Positions 42,580-51,300 of a stretch of 64,000 nucleotides of DNA are shown piece by piece (within the stretch, counting starts at the first letter, position 1; each line of letters starts with the position of its first letter). This stretch comes from Clostridium sp. CS001. Its GTDB lineage: Bacteria > Bacillota > Clostridia > Clostridiales > Clostridiaceae. The stretch is from NCBI RefSeq assembly GCF_020443565.1, contig NZ_JAIZZN010000015.1, positions 1 to 64,000 on the forward strand, read 5' to 3'. The notes below the pieces were generated by a model. The model saw nothing but the letters and a program-made list of their open reading frames with translations. It was not told where the DNA came from and searched no databases. Both the position numbers and the translations under genes were made by a program.

Positions 42580-43809
42580 CTATAATAACTCTCTTCTAAG
42601 CCAGTCTAATAATTGCATAGTTGCCCTTTGACGTATTCTCTGTCTATCACCAGATAACCTAAGCATCTTAGTTTTAACCTCACCATTTATGCATAACCCT
42701 ACATATACAAGGCCTACTGGTTTTTCTTCACTACCACCCTCCGGGCCTGCAATACCTGTTGTAGAAAGTCCAATATTCGTACCTGCAGTCTTTGCTATGC
42801 CTTGTGCCATCGCTCCTGCAACTTCGCTACTCACAGCACCATATTTATCTAAAGTCTCTGCCTTTACTCCTAATCTACTAATCTTGGCCTCGTTACTATA
42901 AGTTACAGCACCTTCCATAAACACAGAAGATATCCCTGGATAATTTATAAGTACACTTGCTACCATCCCACCTGTGCAAGACTCAGCAGTAGCTATAGTT
43001 AATTTCTTATTTACAAGCATCTCACTAAGTACACCTTCTAGAGTTGTTTCACCCTCACCATAAATGTTACTTCCTAATCTGCTGCGAATTTCTGCTTCCA
43101 TTGGCTCAATAAGTTTTTCGCCTTCTTCATGGGTGTCAGCCTTTGCTGTAATTCTAAAGGTTACTTCTCCATCTTTTGCATAAGGTGCTACTGTTGGATT
43201 TGTTTGATTATCTAATATATCTTCTAGCAGCTCTGCTGCGCTACTCTCACCCACACCAACAACTCTAAGCACCTTTGACACCAAAACGCCTTGCTGAAAT
43301 TTTTGAAGGTATGAAACTACGGCTTCCTCAAACATTGGTTTCATTTCTCTCGGTGGACCAGGTAAAAGTACAACTGTCTTACCATCTTCCTCTATTATGC
43401 ACCCTGGTGCTGTGCCATTATTATTAGGAAGAATAATAGCATCCTCAGGGAAATACGCCTGCTTTAAATTATTTTCAGTCATAGGTCTATTAATGTCTTT
43501 AAAATGACTCTTAAGAATCTTTAAAGAAGCTTCACTTACTACACTTTCTTTTCCAAAAAATTCAAAGGCTACTTCCTTAGTTAAATCATCCTTTGTAGGT
43601 CCAAGCCCTCCAGTGGCTATAACTAAATCGGCTCTGCTAAAGGCTAATGTATAAGCTTCTAAAAGCCTCTCTGGATTATCTCCAACCACCGACTGATGAT
43701 ATACTGATATGCCTAAATCTGCAAGTCTCTTGGCAATATATTGTGCATTTGTGTTTACAATATCCCCAAGCAATATCTCTGTACCTACTGCTAATATTTC
43801 TGCTCTCAT
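42580..43809 (-). CDS. cinA: CinA: nicotinamide-nucleotide amidase/competence-damage protein
   Basis: Two domains. The N-terminal MoCF-like ADP-ribose-type pyrophosphatase has MRAEILAVGTEILLGDIVNT, TGGLGPTKDDLT and LLPGPPREM. The C-terminal NMN deamidase has TIATAESCTGGMVASVLI, GAVTYSNEAK and STTGIAGPEGGSEEKPVGLVY. It recycles NMN for NAD synthesis. 409 residues from the ATG at 43809, which has AAGGAGG upstream; a longer in-frame start at 43869 falls in a repeat and has no ribosome site. The recA partner often found beside cinA is not present. Confidence 0.95.
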   Translation of the reverse strand: MRAEILAVGTEILLGDIVNTNAQYIAKRLADLGISVYHQSVVGDNPERLLEAYTLAFSRADLVIATGGLGPTKDDLTKEVAFEFFGKESVVSEASLKILKSHFKDINRPMTENNLKQAYFPEDAIILPNNNGTAPGCIIEEDGKTVVLLPGPPREMKPMFEEAVVSYLQKFQQGVLVSKVLRVVGVGESSAAELLEDILDNQTNPTVAPYAKDGEVTFRITAKADTHEEGEKLIEPMEAEIRSRLGSNIYGEGETTLEGVLSEMLVNKKLTIATAESCTGGMVASVLINYPGISSVFMEGAVTYSNEAKISRLGVKAETLDKYGAVSSEVAGAMAQGIAKTAGTNIGLSTTGIAGPEGGSEEKPVGLVYVGLCINGEVKTKMLRLSGDRQRIRQRATMQLLDWLRRELL

Positions 43810-43827
43810 TTTGTGCCTCCTTAAAAT

Positions 43828-43854
43828 ATAGTGCCACCCACGTGGTAAGTGGCA
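43828..43854 (+). repeat. Inverted repeat copy 1, hairpin-forming
   Basis: Reads ATAGTGCCACCCACGTGG then TAAGTGGCA. Within it TGCCAC pairs with GTGGCA, and the loop contains the palindrome CCACGTGG. A second copy in opposite orientation lies at 44955-44981 with two mismatches over 27 bases; the pair brackets the 2-hydroxyacid dehydrogenase gene. Confidence 0.8.
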
Positions 43855-43873
43855 AGTTGAAAATAGCAAGTTT

Positions 43874-44821
43874 CTAATATCCTCTTTTTAAATCTACCAC
43901 ATTTATTAGTTTTTCACCTTGTATATACCTCTTCATATTATCATATATAATGTTAAATCTTCTCTCATTTCTCATCTCTGACATCCAAGAATTATGTGAA
44001 GTTAATATAACATTATCTAAATCCCATAGTTGGCTCTCCTGTTTTAAAGGCTCTTGTTCATAAACGTCTAAAGCAGCCCCTGCTAGTTTACCACTTCTTA
44101 AATTCTCAATTAGAGAACTTTCATCCACAATGCTACCTCTAGATACATTTATAAAAAATGCTCCCACCTTCATTATTTTAAATCTATATTCATCAATTAA
44201 ATGATGAGTAGCCTTAGTATAAGGTATTGTGCACACCACAACATCACATAACCTTAACATTTCATTTAGGTCACTCATAGCATAGCATTTATTAAAAAAG
44301 TCAACATCTCTACCATTTGTATTTACACCTAATATGTTTACTCCAAAGCCTTGGAATCTTTTTGCTGCCTCTACTGCTATGGTACCTGTTCCTATAAAGC
44401 CTATAGTTTTACCATAGACTTCAAGTATCCCTGTATCCATCTTCCACTTCTTTTTAGCCTGATTTTCATATAACCCCTTACTATTTTTAAACAGCTCTAG
44501 GGCTTTTAATATAATCCACTCTCCCATAGGTATACTGTAGCCACCATTATTATTAGTGGTTATAATAGAGGTATTTTTAATATAGTCTATGGGCACTTGA
44601 TCAATGCCTACACTAGATAATTGAATCCATTTTAACTTTTTCATTTCTTTTATGTCTAGGGTTTTGAAAGGGTCATAACAAATTAAAACTTCTACCTCAC
44701 CTAAATCTTCACTATAAATGAGATCTTGCTCATTCACTACCTTTATATCATATCCAAGAGATTCTATATCCTTCGTTTTATCCCTACCGTAGTCATATGT
44801 GAAAAGTGCTTTAATAGCCAT
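43874..44821 (-). CDS. D-2-hydroxyacid dehydrogenase family protein
   Basis: NAD(P)-dependent 2-hydroxyacid dehydrogenase. Rossmann loop GFIGTGTIAVEAAKRFQGFG with nucleotide partner VNTNGRD, and the catalytic Arg, Glu and His in NVSRGSIVDESSL, DVYEQEPL and LTSHNSW. 315 residues, standard. The substrate (glyoxylate, hydroxypyruvate, phosphoglycerate or other) cannot be told. It is bracketed by inverted repeats, and its end lies about 20 bases from the copy upstream of cinA. GGGGG precedes the ATG. Confidence 0.88.
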   Translation of the reverse strand: MAIKALFTYDYGRDKTKDIESLGYDIKVVNEQDLIYSEDLGEVEVLICYDPFKTLDIKEMKKLKWIQLSSVGIDQVPIDYIKNTSIITTNNNGGYSIPMGEWIILKALELFKNSKGLYENQAKKKWKMDTGILEVYGKTIGFIGTGTIAVEAAKRFQGFGVNILGVNTNGRDVDFFNKCYAMSDLNEMLRLCDVVVCTIPYTKATHHLIDEYRFKIMKVGAFFINVSRGSIVDESSLIENLRSGKLAGAALDVYEQEPLKQESQLWDLDNVILTSHNSWMSEMRNERRFNIIYDNMKRYIQGEKLINVVDLKRGY

Positions 44822-44954
44822 AAAAGTTTGCCCCCTTTATCTTAAATCTTTATTTTATACTTACTTAATAATATACTACAAATACTTGTGTTTATCTTCT
44901 ATATTTCAGAAAATTTAATATAAACCTCTTGATTCCTATTTACCTTTTAATGGA

Positions 44955-44981
44955 TGCCACTTGCCACGTGGGTAGCACTAT
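44955..44981 (-). repeat. Inverted repeat copy 2, hairpin-forming
   Basis: Opposite-strand copy of the 43828-43854 repeat (minus strand ATAGTGCTACCCACGTGG then CAAGTGGCA). It lies in the 214-base gap between the 2-hydroxyacid dehydrogenase start and the M16 protease end, next to that gene's terminator. Confidence 0.8.
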
Positions 44982-44994
44982 TATTGCTTTAAAA

Positions 44995-45014
44995 AAGGTG
45001 CCACAAGGCACCTT
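44995..45014 (-). terminator. Terminator of M16C protease gene
   Basis: AAGGTGCC / GGCACCTT stem with a 4-base loop, followed by TTTT on the minus strand; 22 bases after the protease stop. Confidence 0.8.
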
Positions 45015-45035
45015 CTTATTATTTAAATACATTCA

Positions 45036-47966
45036 TTATTTAAATACGTTCACTAAGTTATCAAATATTTCTTTATTATCTTTAAGTTTGCTTTCATTTC
45101 CTAGAACACAATAACAGTTTTCTTTTGTAATATCTGCAAGCATTGCTTTAAAGGACTTAATGTCTTCAGGCTTTGTACTTAATACTTCTTTTCTTTCCTT
45201 TTGTCTTTGCTCCTGAGAAATACCTCTTATATAGTATGCTGTAGCTCTTTCACCCTTCATGGAAGGTGTTAATGGTGAATCAAGCTCACTGATGGTTCCT
45301 ATAATGTATTTAGTCATTTCTCTTTCTGAGGCTTCAAAGGTTCCTATATAATCCACTATTCCGTCGTAAGCTGTTAAAGTTTCTTTAACGTTTGGATCAC
45401 GATAGGATACAAAGACTATGTTTCCACTTCTAACTATGTTTGCAAAGCCACCATATGCGCCACCTTGCACACGTACTCTATTCCATAGGTAATCTAAGCT
45501 TGCTATAGTTTTAAGCACTAGCATCTGTCCTTTGTACTCATAACCTTTTTTAATGAAGTTATAACCTTTAGCTACATATTGAACATCTGAGGATGTTAAT
45601 AATGCTTCATTGTTTTTGCTTAACTCAAAGTTACATTGTGCATCTGGCAATTTTTCTTCGCCTAATATATTTACTATCTTTGGAAGCTCCATAGCAAATG
45701 CAGCATATATGTCCTCTTCACCTGTAACACTTACCATAATATTATCCTTGTTAAATATAAGTTTTGACACTTTCTTTAAGTTTTCAATAATTTTTTCCGC
45801 CTTGTTATCAAAGTCTTTTTCAATTTCATCGATAAACTTATAGAAGGCAATTCCTGAAGTCTTTTCTATATAAGCTGAAGCCGGTGAGAAGTAAGAAGTA
45901 AGTCTTCCTGCCGCTGTAATATGTCCTCTATCTATAATTTTCATTTCCTGTCTTGATTTTAATTGCTGGATTAACTCTTTCAAACGTTTCTTTTCATCAA
46001 ATTTAGTAGTACTAATTATCTCTGCCATAATCTCAAATAACTTAGGTAGCTTTGGTACTAAAGCTTTAGTCTTTATAACAAATTTAGGGCTGTATTTTTC
46101 GTAATCTTCATTGTCTCCATATACATCTGTAGTAAAATGAATACCTCCAGTATGGATATTAATTTCATTGGATAAATCAGAATAATTATTACTCTCTGTG
46201 TTTACCCTTCCAAGCATTGTTGATAGTAGTGTTATATAAGGGAGCAGTTCCATATCTACTTTTTTAGCATCGAATAATATGTTTATATATGCAATTTTAT
46301 TAGTAAATATATCATGAGAAAGTACCTTTACTCCTTGCTCCTCTTTTTCTTTTAAAGGTAAGTGCTCTACCTGCTCTTCAATATCTGAGAGTTCTAGTAG
46401 TGGAATAGTTTCAAGAACTTCCTTGCTGTCTGGTGTCATTTGTCTTTCCTTAAGATCTTTTGTTCCTTGCATAATATTCTTTAATTCATCTTCTGAAAGG
46501 CCCTTTTTGAATTTTTCTAGTTTTTCTTCTACAATCTTAGATTTTTGCTCTGCTAAACCTTTCTTACCATTCAAAATAACCATAGAACTATGAGTATTAT
46601 TTATTAAATACTTCTCTATAAGGTCTTCAAAATAATTAGTGGTTAGCGCTGCCTTTATTTTGCTCAAGTATTCTTCATATTCTAAATGCATAATTGGGTC
46701 TTTATCATAAAGCCAGCTATCCATACTAGTTATATAATAGAACAAGCCTTTTGGAAATCCACCTAAATCAGCTTCTCTTAATTTAAACTCTGTTATGTTT
46801 ATACAAGCTTCTATTAATTTTTTATCTAAACCATTTTTAACTAAGTCCTTTAAGGTTTTAAACACAATTTCTTTAAATCTTTCTTTCTCACTTTCATTTG
46901 AGTTCTTCACCACTATACTAAATACTGGTTGCAATATACTATTATCAAAACTTCCGAATACATCCTTGCCAAGATTTGCATCTATAAGCGCTTTCTTCAA
47001 AGGGGCAGCAGCACTTTCTAGTAACAAATACTCTAAAATCTCAAAAGCTAAATGGAGCTCAGGCTTACTAATATTATCCCCTGATACAAAGTTCATACTT
47101 AAGTAAGTTTTATCTTTCTCTTCATCATCGCAAGAAATAGGATATTCTACTTTAACCTCTTTCATACTGCTAAAAGGTTTTTGAAGATTGATAGCTGAAT
47201 CCACTACAATTCTATCAAAAGCCTTTAAATACTCTTCGTTAATAAATTGTAGCTGCTTATCAATGTTTCCATCCCCATATAGGAATATATAGCTATTTGA
47301 TGGATGATAATATCTTTTATGAAACTCTATAAACTCTTCTTGTGTTAAATCTGGAATAAACTCTGGATCTCCACCAGATTCTACGCCATAAGGAGTGTTT
47401 GGAAATAAGGATTCTTGAATCTTACGCATAAGACAACCCTCTGGAGAAGAAAATGCACCCTTCATTTCATTATAAACTACACCTTTATAAGTGAGTTTGT
47501 CTTCCTTATTTTCTAACTCATAATGCCAACCTTCTTGCATTAATATTTCTGGCTGCGAATATATGTTTGGATAAAAAACTGCATCTAAATATACATCCAT
47601 AAGATTAAAAAAGTCTTTTTCATTTTTACTGGCTAAAGGGTATATAGTTTTATCAGAAAAAGTCATTGCATTTAAAAATGTATTTAGTGATCCTTTTATT
47701 AGCTCTACAAAAGGCTCCTTTGTTGGAAACTTTCTAGACCCACAAAGTACTGAATGCTCAAGAATATGTGGGAGTCCATTACTATTTTTAGGTGGTGTCC
47801 TAAATCCTATAGAAAATACCTTGTTGTCATCATCATTTTCTATATGTAATAACCTTGCACCACTTTTCTCATGTTCAAATAATCTTGTCACTGAATTTAA
47901 CTCTTTTATATTTTTCTCCTGGGTTAACTTAAATCCATGATATATACTTCCTATGGTAAATTTCAT
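45036..47966 (-). CDS. M16C zinc metalloprotease (presequence protease/insulinase type)
   Basis: Clamshell protease of four homologous domains, degrading short unfolded peptides. The inverted zinc motif HxxEH is His67-Ile-Leu-Glu70-His71 (GLPHILEHSVLCG), and the distal Glu region follows in VVYNEMKGAFSSPE. 976 residues, full length for the PreP/falcilysin branch. A C-terminal RVQGGAYGGFANI matches the substrate-clamping Arg/Tyr loop. No signal peptide, so it is probably cytoplasmic. GGGGAGG precedes the ATG, and a terminator follows. Confidence 0.93.
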   Translation of the reverse strand: MKFTIGSIYHGFKLTQEKNIKELNSVTRLFEHEKSGARLLHIENDDDNKVFSIGFRTPPKNSNGLPHILEHSVLCGSRKFPTKEPFVELIKGSLNTFLNAMTFSDKTIYPLASKNEKDFFNLMDVYLDAVFYPNIYSQPEILMQEGWHYELENKEDKLTYKGVVYNEMKGAFSSPEGCLMRKIQESLFPNTPYGVESGGDPEFIPDLTQEEFIEFHKRYYHPSNSYIFLYGDGNIDKQLQFINEEYLKAFDRIVVDSAINLQKPFSSMKEVKVEYPISCDDEEKDKTYLSMNFVSGDNISKPELHLAFEILEYLLLESAAAPLKKALIDANLGKDVFGSFDNSILQPVFSIVVKNSNESEKERFKEIVFKTLKDLVKNGLDKKLIEACINITEFKLREADLGGFPKGLFYYITSMDSWLYDKDPIMHLEYEEYLSKIKAALTTNYFEDLIEKYLINNTHSSMVILNGKKGLAEQKSKIVEEKLEKFKKGLSEDELKNIMQGTKDLKERQMTPDSKEVLETIPLLELSDIEEQVEHLPLKEKEEQGVKVLSHDIFTNKIAYINILFDAKKVDMELLPYITLLSTMLGRVNTESNNYSDLSNEINIHTGGIHFTTDVYGDNEDYEKYSPKFVIKTKALVPKLPKLFEIMAEIISTTKFDEKKRLKELIQQLKSRQEMKIIDRGHITAAGRLTSYFSPASAYIEKTSGIAFYKFIDEIEKDFDNKAEKIIENLKKVSKLIFNKDNIMVSVTGEEDIYAAFAMELPKIVNILGEEKLPDAQCNFELSKNNEALLTSSDVQYVAKGYNFIKKGYEYKGQMLVLKTIASLDYLWNRVRVQGGAYGGFANIVRSGNIVFVSYRDPNVKETLTAYDGIVDYIGTFEASEREMTKYIIGTISELDSPLTPSMKGERATAYYIRGISQEQRQKERKEVLSTKPEDIKSFKAMLADITKENCYCVLGNESKLKDNKEIFDNLVNVFK

Positions 47967-48302
47967 ATTTATCCTCCCCTTTATTTAATCAAAAGTTTAA
48001 AATGTCGTTAAAGCATCATCTTTCATATGGTTAAATGTTTGATTTTATATAACCTCATCACCTTCTAAGTGGTGGTTACCTATCTACTTCCATTATACTC
48101 CAAAATATTAACAAAACAACTGATTTTATCTATATCTAGTTTCCCTCTCTTTTAATTTACCTATACTATATAAATAACAAAATTCATGTTGTCCTAAGAG
48201 TTCCAAATACAAATAATATTTTTATAATTAAATCATCATCTGCTATGTTGTTAAATGTCCGTGATTAAACCCCATAGCAGCTAACTTGCCATGGGGTTCA
48301 TT
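47967..48302. other. 336-base gap with imperfect direct repeat
   Basis: No gene was found. An imperfect direct repeat of about 35 bases is present: CATCATCT ... TTAAATGT ... GATT at 48013-48046 and again at 48226-48267. An imperfect hairpin (TAACCTCATCAC ... GTGGTGGTTA) lies near 48049-48077. The right end carries the terminator of the downstream large signalling gene. Confidence 0.5.
48268..48298 (-). terminator. Terminator of large signalling gene
   Basis: AACCCCAT / ATGGGGTT outer stem with an inner GCA/TGC pair, followed by a short TTTAAT on the minus strand; 5 bases after the stop. Confidence 0.65.
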
Positions 48303-51300
48303 CTATAATATTGGGACTATTATCTTACCTAGTGTACTGGCAAAATTAAAATCCTCAACCCCAAACTCTTTTGTCTGAGTGGATTCAGTTAAGTATAAAA
48401 TCCCTTTTACAACATCATCTCTTATCAGTGGAATAACCATGATTGACTGCCAATTTGGCACACCTGTAACTGTATCGTACTCAGTTATTATGTCCCAATC
48501 TATCTTACATACTCCCTGCTTGCTATTAGTTACAGATTGTATTATGTCTTTATTGTAAGTCTCTATATTTATCCATTGATTTTCGAAAACTTTTCTTGAA
48601 TATTTCTCTAAACAATTATCATTATCTAGAATAAACAAAATACCCTTTTGTGCTTCTGTAATTTCTATAATTCTACCTAGCAAATTATATATTTTATCTT
48701 CTCTTGTTTTGTCTATGTTTATGAGCTCAATCAACTCTATCATGGCAAGTACATTTCTATGGTCTTGTATTACATTACCAGATATTATTCCAGTAAGCCT
48801 ATCTGTTCTTTTTGCCTTTTTAGAAAACTCACTATTCCATATAGCATACCTATTCCTCCCCTGATGCTTTGCAACATAAAGAGCTTGGTCTACTCTCTCA
48901 ACTAATTCATCTTGCCATTCACCGTGAAGGGGGAACTCTGCAACACCCAAACTTACAGTAATGGGTCTATTATCAAGTATCTTTTCTTGTTCAATTTTAC
49001 TTCTGAGTTTTTCAGCTACATGCTCGGCGTCATTAATGTCTGTATTGGGAAGGATAACAATAAATTCTTCCCCACCATATCTTCCTACAATATCTGTTTC
49101 TCTAATATTGGACATTACAACATCACAAACTCTTTTCAAAGCATAATCCCCTGTTCTATGTCCAAACTTATCATTCACCATTTTAAAGTGATCTAAATCA
49201 TACATTATAAGAGAGAATTTGCTTCCTGCCTTGCTAGACACCTCAATTTGCTCATCTAATGCCTCCTCTAGATATTTCCTAGTAAGAGTCCCTGTAAGTT
49301 TATCTATAGATGAACTTAACCTAAGCTTATACTTTTCAAGTATTATACCTATAACCTTACTAAGTTCTAAGCAATCTTTCATGCTTTCTTTGTTAATATT
49401 ATTTAATACCCTATTGGATTCTATATATACATATCCAACAACATGATTACTTCCATTTCTTCTTTTTCTTTCATTTTTGAAATAATCTTTTTCATTGGTA
49501 CCTTCCATAATAATTGGAATGCAAATAGATGCTTTCAAGGTATTATGGCTATAGCTTCTATCTCCATTTATATTTGTGTCTACATATCCATCCGTTACTA
49601 AAACTGGACGTTCCCGACTTAACGCTTTGAATAATACTTCTTCACCCTGTGGTAGTTCGTATCTTCTATCACTAGATGCAATAACTCTAAACTCTTGGTC
49701 ATTGTCACTTATAATAATGGTACCTCTAGTTGCTAAGGTTATATAAGATAAGTAGTCAATTATAAGCTCTAAGTTTTTTGCATTATCTGACTGTAAGTTT
49801 TCTAATACATCACTTATATCGTGAATATCTTCATGAAGAGAAGATGAATATATCTTCTTGACAGACTTTATAAAATTCTTGTTATTTAAAATATCCTTAT
49901 GATTTACCTGCTCTAATAAATATGATAACTCTTTTTCATCATTAACACTAATAACTTCTTCAGCTATCATCGTAGTATTCTTATTACTCTTATAATAATT
50001 ATTGATACATATAAACCTATTAAAAGGCTTCAATGCGTTGTTTTGTTTCATATAGGTTAATCTATATTCTAACGGTACTTGTAAGATTATATCTTTTAAT
50101 ATGCCACAGGCTTCAAAGTAGTAAATTACTGCATATAAGTAATCTTTCTTATCTAAATAGCAATTTCCAATCTCAGTATTTACTTTCCAACTTATGTCTA
50201 TCTCTTTATATCTTTTGGAGTATTCTAAAACCTTACTTAAAGCCTTACTATTTTTCTTTTTATCTAGTACTGCATCAATATATAGCTTCTTAACGTATAC
50301 CCTACGATCCTTTATATCAATATTAATTTTATTAACTTCAGTAAAAACAGGTGGCATAAGCTCCTGCCTGCGATTTTCATGCAAAAATATTATTGCATCA
50401 TATAATATATTTAGTCTACTGCTCATAGATGATACCTTACTAGCTATGGTTATTATCTTTTCAATAACCTGGCTTAGGTTTCCACCATCCACTAACAAAT
50501 AAAACTTTATATATTCATTTAAAATCTCCGCTCTCCATTTGAATACAGATTCATCATATTCATATATGCTAAGTGCTTCATTAATATAAAAATTTGCTTT
50601 ATTTAAATCTCCTAACCTATAGTTTAGCTCTGAGGCCAGAAGGTAGAATTCCCCTATATCCTTTCCTTGATTTGGGTACTTACCCAGCTCTTTATTGCAA
50701 ATCTCATAATACTTATAGGCATTCCCGTAATCACCTAAATTTAAGTACACACTGGCCATGGATGTATAACAATAAAAGATACTGCGCTCGTCTTCATACT
50801 TTCTGCACTTTTCCAGTGACTCAATAAAATATTGCAAGGATATTTCATACTGCTCTTTTGAAAAATATGTTGCGCCTATATTTATCAATGCGCCTATTTC
50901 GCTACTACTCATATTATTCTTTTCACATAATTCCTTAAGTTCTAAAAAAACCATTAGAGCTTTATCCTCTTCTTGATAGTAGTCTCCATAAATAACACCT
51001 ATATTATTTAAGGATTTTAATAATATAGGAATATTATTATATTTAATGCATAGCATTATATTCTCTTCAAAAACTAGCAACGCTTCATCTGTTCTACCGC
51101 TTCTTAGGTAGGCTAATCCCTTATGATTGTAAAACATAACTTTTAGCTCTTCATATTCTCCAATACACATCCCTATACATCTATTACATATATCTTGTAC
51201 CTTTTCATACTCTTGATTTCTGTCACATATGGAGGCCAATATACTTTGGGCTTTAAGCATACCTAAAATATAATCTGCTTTTTCAAGCATAAGCTGTGCT

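Noticed and set aside
43810-43869. Longer CinA start at 43869
   Set aside because: The extension would lie in the inverted repeat and has no ribosome site; AAGGAGG fits the start at 43809.
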